Source: Corallococcus carmarthensis
Lineage (GTDB): Bacteria; Myxococcota; Myxococcia; Myxococcales; Myxococcaceae
Length of the DNA stretch: 49,027 nt
Direction of reading: 5' to 3'
NCBI RefSeq assembly: GCF_003611695.1
Contig: NZ_RAWE01000055.1
Location: 1 to 49,027, forward strand
Shown here: positions 16,423-24,713 of the stretch, piece by piece
Position numbering within the stretch: the stretch's first letter is position 1
Layout of the letters: every line of letters begins with the position of its first letter
The notes under the pieces: generated by a model
What the model saw: only the letters and a program-made list of their open reading frames with translations
The model's database searches: none
What the model was told of the DNA's origin: nothing
Program-made: the position numbers and the translations under genes

Positions 16423-18657
16423 TTACCGGGGCTCACCCAGTTCCCGCAGGAAGAACCGGCGCACGTCGTCCTGGTAGTACCTTCCTTCAGGGCTGTGTCC
16501 CTCGCCGGGCATGAGCAACAGGTCGAAGTGCTTGTTCGCGCGCACCAGCGCCTGGGCCATCCGCATCGTCGTGGACAGCGAGGCGTTCACGTCGCTCGTT
16601 CCGTGCATCAGCTTGAGCGCCCCCTGGAGCTTGTCCGCCAGCGCTTCGTTGGAGCCCGCCGCGTAGCCTTCCGGGTTCTCCGACAGCAGGCCCATGTTCG
16701 GCTCGTTGATGATGGCTTCTTCCGTCAGGGCGCCCGGTGCTCCCGCGTAGCCCGCCTTGAAGAACTCCGGCGCCGTCAGCATGCCCCGCAGCGCGAAGTA
16801 GCCTCCCCAGGAATGTCCATGGATGCCCACCCGCTCCAGGTCCATGTAGGGCCGGCTGGCTGCCGCCTGCTTCAGCGCCGCGACGTGGTCTGGAATCTCC
16901 GTCTGGCCCACGCGGCCGTAGTTCACGTCCTGGAATGCCTTGCTTCGTCCCGGCGTGCCTCGACCGTCCAGCACCATGGCTACGAACCCGAGCTGCGCCA
17001 GCGAGTGCGCGATGCGCGACTCATACGAGCCCACGTAGCCCCAGGGCACCATCGTCGTGAACGGCCCCGCGTAGATGACGTCGATGACCGGGTAGCGCTT
17101 CTTCGCATCGAAGTTCCATGGCTTGTACAGCACGCCGTACAGGGGCGTGACGCCGTCCGCGGCCTTGACCGTGATTCCTTCCGGCGGCGTGTAGTGCAGC
17201 TCCGCCAGGGCGCTCGTGTCCGCCTTCGCGTAGCGGAAGGAGGGGCGCCCCTCCGTGGAGGTCACGTCCCAGACCCGGGGCTGCTCCCGCGTGGAGTGCC
17301 CATCCACGAAGTACCGCGTGGACGGTGACAGCACGGGCCGGTGCATCCCGGGCTCCGGAGACAGCCGCTTCAGCGCCCCGCCCGGAATCGCTGCCCGATA
17401 CACCAACCGGTCATAGGGAGCCCCGGGCTCGGCGGAGGCCAGGACGAAGCAGGCATCCGACTTCGGCGAGACACCCACCACCGCGTGGACCGGAAACGCG
17501 CCCCGGGTGACCTGGCGCACGAGCCTACCGGAATAGTCATACAGGTAGACGTGACGCCAGCCATCGCGCTCGGACATCCAGAGGAAGTGCTGGTTGTCCG
17601 GCAGTGGCTTCACCTGCTGGGCCCACCCGCCCGCCGCGAAGTCCAGTGCCCCGACAAAGGTGTCCTTCCGCTCCTCCCGCAGCACGCGGCGGCGCTTGCC
17701 TGTCGCGGGCTCCACCGCCACCAGGTCCAATCGCTTTCCATCCCGCGACAGCTGGAGCACCAGCGCTTCACCGCCGTCCGGACGCCAGCCCGCGAACCAG
17801 TCGTAGCGCTCCGTGGAGTCACCCGGCGCGGGCGTCACCTGTCCCATCTCCACCGTGACGAAGTGCAGCTCCGAGCGCATCAGCGGGGTGCCCACCTTGG
17901 AGTAGGGGGCCCACGTCACCTTCTCCAGCGCGCTGCCGTAGTCGACCAGGGGAATCCGGTGCATGCCCCGCATGTCGTCGTGCCAGACCGCCACGTACCG
18001 GCCCTGGGGGGACCACGCCGCTTCGGGCAGCCGCCAGGGCGCGTCCTCCGTGCCGGTGCGCTCCAGGCGGGTCGCGCCCTTCGCGTCCACCACCGCGAAC
18101 CCCGTGTCCCGCTGCACCGCGACCGCCCCGCCATCCGGAGACAGGATGTTGCCGGGCACGAGTGACAGCGCCGATGGATGCGTGGGCTCGAACGCCACGA
18201 GCCGCTTGTCGCTCAGCCCCAACGAGAACGTCCGGCCCTGGACGGCGAAGACGATGGCTTTCGCATCGGCGGTGAGCGTGAAGCGCATGGCGACGGGCAA
18301 CGGCACCGGCCTGCCGAACACCTGCGTGAGTTGGGAACGCAGTGACTCCGCGTCCAGCAGGGGCTGCTGGGTGCGCCGCTGCGCATCCACCAGGACCCAG
18401 GTCTCTCCAAGGGGCTCGGTCCGGGACCCATAGACGAACCGTTCGCCCTCGGGCAGCCACTGGGGCGGCGTGAAGGTGTCCCGGATGCGGTCGACCCAGT
18501 GGAGCGACGCCTCCGAAAAGTCGAGCCGCTCCTGGAGCGTTTCCCTGGCTTGCGCGCCATCCGCCATCGCCATGCAGGGGACGGTGAGTCCCGCGAGGAG
18601 GAGCGCGATGCGCACGCGCGACAGGAGTCCACCAGAGCGGAGCAGGGGAGGCGTCAT
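16423..18657 (-). CDS. S9 family peptidase (prolyl oligopeptidase/dipeptidyl peptidase IV-like)
   Basis: A 744-residue exported peptidase. An N-terminal signal peptide (SRVRIALLLAGLTVPCMAMA) is followed by a beta-propeller-type region (about 60-500) and an alpha/beta hydrolase domain. The nucleophile is Ser616 in GIHGHSWGGYFALRG. The Asp is likely in HGTSDVNASLSTTMRMA and the His in PGEGHSPEGRYYQDD near the end. DVIYAGPFTTMVPWGY and LDGRGTPGRSKAFQD lie before the nucleophile as in DPP IV. It should cut peptides after Pro or Ala in the periplasm or outside the cell. The ATG at 18657 follows GGAGA; a TTG two codons earlier is also open. The stop TAA directly precedes the ribosome binding site of the deleted toxin gene. 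Confidence 0.92.
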   Translation of the reverse strand: MTPPLLRSGGLLSRVRIALLLAGLTVPCMAMADGAQARETLQERLDFSEASLHWVDRIRDTFTPPQWLPEGERFVYGSRTEPLGETWVLVDAQRRTQQPLLDAESLRSQLTQVFGRPVPLPVAMRFTLTADAKAIVFAVQGRTFSLGLSDKRLVAFEPTHPSALSLVPGNILSPDGGAVAVQRDTGFAVVDAKGATRLERTGTEDAPWRLPEAAWSPQGRYVAVWHDDMRGMHRIPLVDYGSALEKVTWAPYSKVGTPLMRSELHFVTVEMGQVTPAPGDSTERYDWFAGWRPDGGEALVLQLSRDGKRLDLVAVEPATGKRRRVLREERKDTFVGALDFAAGGWAQQVKPLPDNQHFLWMSERDGWRHVYLYDYSGRLVRQVTRGAFPVHAVVGVSPKSDACFVLASAEPGAPYDRLVYRAAIPGGALKRLSPEPGMHRPVLSPSTRYFVDGHSTREQPRVWDVTSTEGRPSFRYAKADTSALAELHYTPPEGITVKAADGVTPLYGVLYKPWNFDAKKRYPVIDVIYAGPFTTMVPWGYVGSYESRIAHSLAQLGFVAMVLDGRGTPGRSKAFQDVNYGRVGQTEIPDHVAALKQAAASRPYMDLERVGIHGHSWGGYFALRGMLTAPEFFKAGYAGAPGALTEEAIINEPNMGLLSENPEGYAAGSNEALADKLQGALKLMHGTSDVNASLSTTMRMAQALVRANKHFDLLLMPGEGHSPEGRYYQDDVRRFFLRELGEPR

Positions 18658-18689
18658 GGGCAATCTCCGGGACGGAGTGAAGGGAAACG

Positions 18690-20075
18690 TCAGGCCAGGC
18701 GTCGCGGTGCCGGGGCGGCAAGCAGCTCCACCAGCGTCTTCAATCCCCGCTCCAATTCCTCGCGGGAGCCGGCCGCGCCCAGAGACACCCGGAGCGCATT
18801 GGGGGCATGGCCCGGCCGGGCCGAGAACAGGTGCGCGGGGCCGAGCAGCACGTCACGCGCGGCGGCTTCCTCGACGAGTCCCGCGGCGCGGCGGTGCTCG
18901 GGGATGGGCATCCACAGGAAGTACGCGCTGGCGTGCGCGACGTAGGGATGGCCCTTCAACACCTTCGCCGCCAGGGCCTGGCGTGCCGTGGCTTCAGCCC
19001 GCCGCGCGTCGCGGAGGGACTCGGCCGTGCCGTCCGTCACCCATTGCGTGGCCAGCTCGTTCAGCAGGGGCGACCCCGACCAGGCCGTGGCCGCGGCGGC
19101 CTGCTCCAGCGCCAGACGCGCATGGGCCGGCGCCCGGATGTAGCCGACGCGCAGCGCGGGCAGCACCGCCTTGGACAGACTCCCCAGGTGGTATGTCCGC
19201 TCGGGCGCCAGGGCGGCCAGGGGGGCGGGCGCCTTCGCCACGAGCGGCGCCAGCGCGCCGTTCTCGATGAGGGTGACGTCGAACTCGCGGCAGACCTCGA
19301 CCAATGCCTGCCGCCGCTTCAACGGCATGACGGCCGTGGTCGGGTTGTGGTTCGTGGGCGTGCAGTAGAGCACCCGCGCCTTGCTCCTCCGGCAGGCCTC
19401 CGCGAGCGCCTCGGGCACGAGTCCCTCCGCGTCGAGGGCCACCGGATGTGTCGGCAGCCGGAGCCACTCCGCGGCGGCGAGGACCCCGGGGTAGGTGAGG
19501 TCCTCCACCAGCAGTCCGTCCGGGTGCGCGAGCAGGGACAACACCATCAAGGTCGCGTGCTGGGCCCCGCCGCACACGGTGACCTCTTCGCTCGTGGCCG
19601 GGACCCCCGCGAGCTCCAGCCAGCGAGCCCCCGCCGCGCGCTGGGCCTCCGTGCCCGCGTGGGCCTGATAGCCACTGAGCGCGCCCAGGTCCGCGCGCTC
19701 ACCCAGGCGCCGGAGCGCGGCCGCGAGCGCGAGGTGCCCCAGGTCTCCGGGGACGATGGGCACCGCCGTGGGCCCCAGGTCGATGCGCGTCCGGTCAAGC
19801 TGGGGCGAGTAGCGGTCCCCCTCCCGCAGATCCCTCACGAACGTCCCGTTGCCCACCTGGCTCCAGATGAGGCCCCGCCGTTCCGCCTCGGCGTAGGCCC
19901 GGGTCACCGTGCCCAGCGACGCCCCCAGCGTGCTCGCGAGCTCCCGGTGCGTGGGCAGCCGGTCCCCCGCGCGCAGCCGCCCCGCGCTGATGTCCGCCGC
20001 GAGCGCCTCGACAAGCGCCCCGTAGAGGGGGCCAGCGGAGCGTTTCAGGCGCGGCTTCCAATTGGAGCGGGACAT
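18690..20075 (-). CDS. MocR-type regulator: GntR winged helix fused to aminotransferase domain
   Basis: A 461-residue MocR/PdxR family regulator. Residues 13-82 are a GntR winged helix (AGDRLPTHRELASTLGASLG, TVTRAYAEAERRGLIWSQVG). From about 95 onward is a class I aminotransferase-like domain with YCTPTNHNPTTAV, LIENGALAPLV and the PLP Lys at 302 in HLGSLSKAVLPALRVGY. Such proteins sense PLP or an amino-compound adduct and often control a neighbouring transporter or enzyme gene. It lies 32 nt upstream of the S9 peptidase gene on the same strand. The start at 20075 has no ribosome binding site and lies only a few bases after a TACAAT -10-like element, so the message could be leaderless. An 18-bp inverted repeat covers that element. 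Confidence 0.92.
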   Translation of the reverse strand: MSRSNWKPRLKRSAGPLYGALVEALAADISAGRLRAGDRLPTHRELASTLGASLGTVTRAYAEAERRGLIWSQVGNGTFVRDLREGDRYSPQLDRTRIDLGPTAVPIVPGDLGHLALAAALRRLGERADLGALSGYQAHAGTEAQRAAGARWLELAGVPATSEEVTVCGGAQHATLMVLSLLAHPDGLLVEDLTYPGVLAAAEWLRLPTHPVALDAEGLVPEALAEACRRSKARVLYCTPTNHNPTTAVMPLKRRQALVEVCREFDVTLIENGALAPLVAKAPAPLAALAPERTYHLGSLSKAVLPALRVGYIRAPAHARLALEQAAAATAWSGSPLLNELATQWVTDGTAESLRDARRAEATARQALAAKVLKGHPYVAHASAYFLWMPIPEHRRAAGLVEEAAARDVLLGPAHLFSARPGHAPNALRVSLGAAGSREELERGLKTLVELLAAPAPRRLA

Positions 20076-20081
20076 GGTTCA

Positions 20082-20099
20082 GATTGTACCATGACAATC
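20082..20099. promoter_or_regulatory. Inverted repeat over the mocR promoter, probable operator
   Basis: GATTGT at 20082-20087 is the exact inverted repeat of ACAATC at 20094-20099. A second pair, CATGGT (20073-20078) and ACCATG (20088-20093), is interleaved and includes the start codon. On the minus strand TACAAT (20084-20089) resembles a -10 and ends 8 bases before the ATG. Autoregulation by the MocR protein is inferred. Confidence 0.5.
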
Positions 20100-20189
20100 A
20101 GAGGCTTGTGCCAGGGCCCTGGGGTTTTCGCCTCGGGGTGCCTCGGTCTGGAATCTGGCGCAGGCAGCGGAGCGGGCCGGCCTGGGTCA

Positions 20190-20765
20190 CTACACCTCAG
20201 TGAACCGCATGCCGGTAGCGCCGGTGCGCTCCAGGGCCGTCTTCAGGTCCTCGGAGACGATGAGAGCGATCTTCCAGCCCCAGGTGCGGAACACCCTGGC
20301 GTTGCCCACCTTCGACGGGTCGATGCGCATGCCCACGACGGACGCGTACTGGCCTGCCTTCTCGGGCTGTTTGTGCTTGATGGGATCCCAGTACTCCACT
20401 TCCCGGGATGCCTTGTCGTCGATGCAGCGGATCAACCGGGTGGCCACGAGCATGCTGAACTGTTCGGGGTGTCCCTGGATGTCGACCGCGAAGAGCTGGA
20501 CGTCATCGGGCGCAAGCTCCGCGAAGACGGTGGCCAGTTTGACGTGAAGGATGGGCGTACTTCCGATGCCTGCTTCAGAGTAGTCCAGCGGCTTTCCGGG
20601 CTCGTCGATAGGAACGCGAAGGTGGCCTGGTGACTGGATGGGCTTCCCCGCACTGAACATCCATGGGTCCTCGACTTCCACGGCTCCTTCATCGACGAAA
20701 TCACCCAGGTACCAGCGCCCCGGTGCGTAGACGTCTTCTGACAATCTGAAGTACCGGGCTGTCAT
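20190..20765 (-). CDS. Imm11 family (DUF1629) immunity protein, copy 2
   Basis: A 191-residue cytoplasmic protein resembling Imm11/DUF1629, paralogous to the one at 15314-15883. Shared blocks include VEDPWMF, DEPGKPLDYS, HVKLATVF and RLIRCIDDKAS, and a near-identical end (WGWKIALIVSEDLKTALERT, then GATGMRFTEV). The start codon overlaps the stop of the full-length AHH toxin gene by 4 nt (ATGA), the usual toxin-immunity coupling. The expected role is to bind and block the AHH nuclease tip made by the cell or received from kin. The middle differs more between the two immunity proteins than the C-terminus does, in line with specificity for slightly different toxin tips. Confidence 0.83.
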   Translation of the reverse strand: MTARYFRLSEDVYAPGRWYLGDFVDEGAVEVEDPWMFSAGKPIQSPGHLRVPIDEPGKPLDYSEAGIGSTPILHVKLATVFAELAPDDVQLFAVDIQGHPEQFSMLVATRLIRCIDDKASREVEYWDPIKHKQPEKAGQYASVVGMRIDPSKVGNARVFRTWGWKIALIVSEDLKTALERTGATGMRFTEV

Positions 20766-22108
20766 GGTCGTGGCTGTCCGTGGCCTTGAGTCAGCAATCG
20801 ATTGAGTTCCGTGCCCTTCGTCCTGGCTTTCTCACCGAGGACCCTGAGGGCGCCGGTCAGGGCCTCGCGGCATGCCTCCACGCTGCGGCATTCAGAAGTC
20901 GCTTGCCTCAACCTGTCATAGACGAGTTGATGGTACTCGGCGGGATGAGGGCCCCGGTGGCCCGGGACCTCGACGATGTTCTCCGGATCCTTCAGTTCCA
21001 TGCCGGCCTTCTTGAAGATGCGCCGGAAGAGTGGGGTCCACGGTCCACCCGTCTTCGCGGACTTCTCATTCCGGATGGTGGCCAGATGGTGCCGCTGGGG
21101 CTTCCCAGGCCGCGATGACATGGCGACCGCGTTGGGTGCGAGCGCAATGGTGAAGCCCTCCGCTGTCATCGCCACGGAGCGCACGCCCCCAAGGGCCACG
21201 AACTGGAGGCCCGCCTGCGTCTCCACGGCGACCGCTGCCTGCGCGGAGCCCGGCAGGGTCGGGGCCTTCATCGCAAGCCCCGCGGTGTTGCCAATCGCCG
21301 CCGTGGCCAGCATCACGAAGACGCGCGCGGCGTTCCTGCCCAACACTTCTCCGTAGGCCTCGCCCGCGTCGCGCACCTGGAGGAACGTGGTGGCCTGGTC
21401 CACGTGGCGCACCAGCGTCACCCAGCCGTCGAGGATGCGCCACACCGTGTCCACGCCCAGGTAAGCAATCGCCGTGGCGGTGATGAGGGCGGCGAGTCCC
21501 TTGGACAGAGGCTCCGGCATGGCCCAGAGCAGCAGGTACATCGTCACGGTGGAGGTCATCGTGGCCATGACGGCCTGGGGACTCGCCATGCCCTCCAGGG
21601 CTTCGGCCGTCTCATGCCAGACGGAATCCATCGCGATGGCCATGGCCAGCGCATAGCGGCCATCGCTGCCCAGCAACGGGCCTTCGTCCAACAGTCGCAG
21701 GCAATCCCCGGCCTGCTTGCGCTTCTTGTCGCACCACTGCCTGTAGCCGCGCGTCAGGTCGTCCGACGCATCCAGCAGGCGCAGGTCGCGTGCCTCTTCT
21801 TCACCCAGCGGGACGATCTGCCGGGTCCGCTCCCGGAAGCCGAAGAGGCCGCTGCGCTCCGGCAGGCCGAAAAGGTCTCGCGCTTGCCTCAGCGGATGCG
21901 CGAAGGGCCGGACGTCCCGCGCGAGCGTCCTTACCGCTGCCTTGAACTCGTCCTCCTCCAGCCGGGCCTCGGAAGGGGACGCGCCTTCCTCCTCCCGGGG
22001 CGTGACGACGACGTGCTCGCCGTCGTCCGTCTCCAGGTGCACGACCCGCGTCGTCGCGCAGCCCGACACGAGCAATCCCAGCAGCAGTGCCCACCCCAGC
22101 CGCTTCAT
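20762..22108 (-). CDS. SitA-like polymorphic toxin lipoprotein with AHH nuclease domain
   Basis: A 448-residue modular toxin. Residues 1-17 are a lipoprotein signal with lipobox LVSGC (Cys17), so it should be anchored in the outer membrane. The carrier (about 18-329) contains ARDVRPFAHPLRQARDLFG, QWCDKKRKQAGDCLRLLDEG, a hydrophobic segment TVTMYLLLWAMPEPL and RNAARVFVMLATAAIGNTAG. I recognise this carrier from memory as that of myxobacterial SitA toxins, which pass between kin by outer membrane exchange. From residue 339 is an AHH-type nuclease tip: RHHLATIRNEKS, GGPWTPLFRRIFKKAGM and GHRGPHPAEYH. The gene begins 7 nt after the DACNV-like gene and overlaps its immunity gene by 4 nt. Nuclease activity and the delivery route are inferred from family. 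Confidence 0.82.
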   Translation of the reverse strand: MKRLGWALLLGLLVSGCATTRVVHLETDDGEHVVVTPREEEGASPSEARLEEDEFKAAVRTLARDVRPFAHPLRQARDLFGLPERSGLFGFRERTRQIVPLGEEEARDLRLLDASDDLTRGYRQWCDKKRKQAGDCLRLLDEGPLLGSDGRYALAMAIAMDSVWHETAEALEGMASPQAVMATMTSTVTMYLLLWAMPEPLSKGLAALITATAIAYLGVDTVWRILDGWVTLVRHVDQATTFLQVRDAGEAYGEVLGRNAARVFVMLATAAIGNTAGLAMKAPTLPGSAQAAVAVETQAGLQFVALGGVRSVAMTAEGFTIALAPNAVAMSSRPGKPQRHHLATIRNEKSAKTGGPWTPLFRRIFKKAGMELKDPENIVEVPGHRGPHPAEYHQLVYDRLRQATSECRSVEACREALTGALRVLGEKARTKGTELNRLLTQGHGQPRP

Positions 22109-22115
22109 GGGTGCC

Positions 22116-23432
22116 TCAGTCCTCCGTCAGCAGGAGGCTCCAGAGCAGCACCTTCTTCTTGCCCGGAGGCCGGTGCAGGCAGCGGAGCGGGCCGTCCTGG
22201 GACGCCACGAACACGATGGCGCCGGAGTGCTGGTTGGCGAAGACCGCCGCGGCGCGGTGGCGCGAGCCGTGCTGGCTGATGGGGTAGTGCGGCCCGGGCC
22301 GCCCCTGGAGCGTGCGCGCCTCGAAGACCTGCGGCGGGCCGCTGCGCGGGATGGCGATCTGATACCCCGCGCAGAGCACCTCCAGCTCCGGCCCCAACAC
22401 CAGCGCGTTGTCCACCGCGGTGAACTGCCCGATGCTCTCCACCAGCGCCTGGAAGTCGCTCTCCGTCACCTTGTCGTCGTGCTCGGCGGCGGCCTTCTTC
22501 AACTCCGGATCCTCTTCCTCCTCCGCCGCCTTGCCGGCCTCCGCCTGCCACGCGCCGTTGATGAGGTCCGCTCTCGCCTGGACGAAGCGCTGCAACCGCT
22601 GGCGGAGCAGCGAGCCCTGCTCCGGCGGCAACACGTACTTGCCTCGCGTGCGGAAGCGCTCCACGTCGTGCTGCTTGGGCAGCAGCGCGATGAGCCCCCC
22701 GTGGTGCAGCCCCGCCATCTTCCGGATGAGCCCCTGCACCGCGTTGGACACGTACCACTCGCGGTTGCCGCCCATCAGCGGCTGCACCTTGGGCAGGGAC
22801 TCCACCAGCGTGGAGCACATCTCCATCAGCGCCGCGCGCACCGCGCTGTCCTCGTGGAAGAGCAGGTCGTGCAACGCCACGCGACGGCCCGGCGGCACCG
22901 GCGCGCCCTGCTCGTAGCGGAACACCTCGCGCCCCTGCGTGCTCACCACCAGGTGGCCCGGCTCCGGCGCGTGCAGGATGAAGACGTCCTCCTCGCCCTC
23001 GGCGTGGAACTCCGTGTACTCCACCCGGCGCGCCAGCCCCTGGATGCGCAGCTTGCCCTCGCGCGGCCCCACCACCACCGCCGTGCGAGGCAGGTGCGCC
23101 GCGGGCGCCAGCTTCACCAGCGCCTCCACGCTGAAGTCCGTGATGCTCGACTTGGGCTCCAGGGGCAGCGTCTCCCACGCCTGCCGCTTCCCCTTCTGAC
23201 CGCCGATGTAGACCGTCTCGCGCACCGCCTGAAGGCCCTGCAACCCCTGCGCGTGGTAGGCGATGCGCACGCGCGTGGCCTCGCCTTCCTCCCGGCCCAG
23301 GCTCGCGAAGAACACCGTGTCCGCCAGGACGACCAGCAGCTTCAGCGTCGGCTCGGCCACGGGCGTCTTGGCGAACTGGCGCAGCCAGCTGCGCAGGGCT
23401 TCTCCGGGATATTGCAGGCCGGGTTCATCCAT
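22116..23432 (-). CDS. DACNV-type protein with diadenylate-cyclase-like C-terminal domain
   Basis: A 438-residue cytoplasmic protein. I recall such proteins being labelled as putative sensor domain DACNV. The last ~100 residues resemble a DisA_N/DAC diadenylate cyclase: AVDNALVLGPELEVLCAGYQ parallels the DGA block, and ISQHGSRHRAAAVFANQHSG parallels the GTRHRAA block, followed by AIVFVASQDGP. The catalytic Asp and the RHR motif are present, but DGA reads DNA. The first 340 residues hold no named domain; a charged stretch AGKAAEEEEDPELKKAAAEH is notable. The start at 23432 (MDEPGLQYPGEALRSW) has no clear ribosome binding site; the frame is open further upstream but non-coding in character. The toxin gene follows after 7 nt. 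Cyclase activity is possible but untested. Confidence 0.72.
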   Translation of the reverse strand: MDEPGLQYPGEALRSWLRQFAKTPVAEPTLKLLVVLADTVFFASLGREEGEATRVRIAYHAQGLQGLQAVRETVYIGGQKGKRQAWETLPLEPKSSITDFSVEALVKLAPAAHLPRTAVVVGPREGKLRIQGLARRVEYTEFHAEGEEDVFILHAPEPGHLVVSTQGREVFRYEQGAPVPPGRRVALHDLLFHEDSAVRAALMEMCSTLVESLPKVQPLMGGNREWYVSNAVQGLIRKMAGLHHGGLIALLPKQHDVERFRTRGKYVLPPEQGSLLRQRLQRFVQARADLINGAWQAEAGKAAEEEEDPELKKAAAEHDDKVTESDFQALVESIGQFTAVDNALVLGPELEVLCAGYQIAIPRSGPPQVFEARTLQGRPGPHYPISQHGSRHRAAAVFANQHSGAIVFVASQDGPLRCLHRPPGKKKVLLWSLLLTED

Positions 23433-23565
23433 CGGGCGGGCAGCATAATCACGGCGCCGCGCTTCCCGGTGGAAGTCACGCACGCGCCGCGATGCGGCGT
23501 CCGTTTCCCACCGTGCGCCCGGCCTGTAGCGCCGCCGTCCAACTCCACGGCCTGAAGCCCGCGCC

Positions 23566-23868
23566 TCATTCCTCGATGAGCGGCTGGAGCGTGCCGAACC
23601 GCTCCAGGCCCTGGTCCAACGCGGAGCGCACCGCGTGGAGCAGGGCGCCATCCGACAGCCGCCGCACCAGGACGATGCCGGAGGCCACGTAGGACGGCGC
23701 ACCGCCCAGCCGTGCCTCCAGCGCCTCCAGGGTGAGCACGGTGAGGACGAAGCGGCGTCCGTCGCGCAGCCGCACCACCAGGTCCCGGGAGCCCTCGAAG
23801 TGCAGCGCCGGGGGCTCCGCGATGAGCAGGGAGGCGATCCGCTCATCCTCGGTGTCGATGGACCGCAT
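23566..23868 (-). CDS. Small hypothetical protein
   Basis: About 100 residues from MRSIDTEDERIASLLIAEPP, with two further in-frame starts upstream (23898 and 23922). The chain has an amphipathic pattern (LHFEGSRDLVVRLRDGRRFV, LTVLTLEALEARLGG) and ends FGTLQPLIEE. No signal peptide, membrane segment or known motif is visible. It lies 133 nt upstream of the DACNV-like gene on the same strand, and the gap shows no clear signal. The function is unknown. Confidence 0.6.
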   Translation of the reverse strand: MRSIDTEDERIASLLIAEPPALHFEGSRDLVVRLRDGRRFVLTVLTLEALEARLGGAPSYVASGIVLVRRLSDGALLHAVRSALDQGLERFGTLQPLIEE

Positions 23869-24061
23869 GCCTGACCGTTCGCGCGTCGAGCGTCGCATGG
23901 CGGGGACGATGGCGACCCCCACCCGCGCCTACAACCCGTGCCGCCGGGAGGGCCGCATCGTCCGACAGCGCCCGGCCCTGGGGGACAGGGGGGCGGGCAA
24001 GGGAGCGGACACGCCGGACAAGACGAACGGGCCGGACCGGGTGTATGGCCCCAGGCCTCCC

Positions 24062-24535
24062 ATGCCCGCCGAGCCGTCCACCCTGTCCACCTGGGGCCTC
24101 CCCGGGATGTTCTTCGTCGCCATGCTGGCGGGCTCCGTGGTGCCGGTGCCCTCCGAGGCGATGCTCGCCGCCCTCATCTACAACGGCACCCCGCCGGTGA
24201 TGGCCACGGTGGTCGCCACCGTGGGCAACGTGCTGGGCGCCATCACGCTCTACATCCTGGGCCAGTGGGTGTCGCGCGGCGGTGGCGGGGCCGTGGGCCG
24301 GTGGGTGTCTCGCCGCCGGGAGAAGGAAGGCCCCCGCATGGCGCGCGTGGAGGCGAACCTGCGCACCTGGGGCGCCCCCGCCCTGCTCATGTCGTGGCTG
24401 CCCATCCTGGGGGACGCGTTCGTGCTCGCGGGCGGCTTCGTGGGCGTGCGCCCCTTTCCCTTCGTTGTCTTCGTCACCCTGGGCAAGGGCCTGCGCTACG
24501 CCTTCGTCGCGCTGTCCACCACGGCCGCGATGTAA
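24062..24535 (+). CDS. YqaA/DedA-like (VTT domain) membrane protein
   Basis: A 157-residue inner-membrane protein of the SNARE-associated/DedA superfamily, YqaA branch. Hydrophobic segments occur at about 8-30 (LPGMFFVAMLAGSVVPVPSE), 36-62 (VMATVVATVGNVLGAITLYI) and towards the C-terminus (ALLMSWLPILGDAFVLAGGF, PFPFVVFVTLGKGLRYAFVA). The conserved Glu after PVPS, the Gly-Asn of VGNVLGAI and the Gly-Asp of PILGDAF are as in the family. DedA relatives flip or transport lipids. The start at 24062 fits the family N-terminus; the longer open frame upstream is not coding in character. It is divergent from the small gene at 23566-23868. Confidence 0.85.
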   Translation: MPAEPSTLSTWGLPGMFFVAMLAGSVVPVPSEAMLAALIYNGTPPVMATVVATVGNVLGAITLYILGQWVSRGGGGAVGRWVSRRREKEGPRMARVEANLRTWGAPALLMSWLPILGDAFVLAGGFVGVRPFPFVVFVTLGKGLRYAFVALSTTAAM

Positions 24536-24679
24536 CAATGCGTAACATTGCGCGCCCCCGAGGGGTGGGATGCGCCGCTCACGCAGGGTTTCAAGGAATG
24601 TGACGGATAAGCGGCGTCGGCGTCGTGTACGCGGAATACTGCGTCCGCGGCGCTGCCGCGACGTCCTTGAACCCCAATG

Positions 24680-24700
24680 GCTCCCGGGTTTGCCGGGAGC
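24680..24700. promoter_or_regulatory. Hairpin abutting the ribosome binding site of the secreted nuclease gene
   Basis: GCTCCCGG (24680-24687) pairs perfectly with CCGGGAGC (24693-24700) around a 5-nt loop. AGGA of the ribosome binding site begins at the next base and the GTG start is at 24714. The hairpin could protect or modulate the message; it has no T-tract, so a terminator is less likely. Confidence 0.35.
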
Positions 24701-24713
24701 AGGATGAAACATT

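Noticed and set aside
20111-20122. 12-bp palindrome CCAGGGCCCTGG as a terminator of the imm11 gene
   Set aside because: The T-run follows on the plus strand, whereas the only upstream gene runs on the minus strand, and a palindrome without a spacer leaves little loop.
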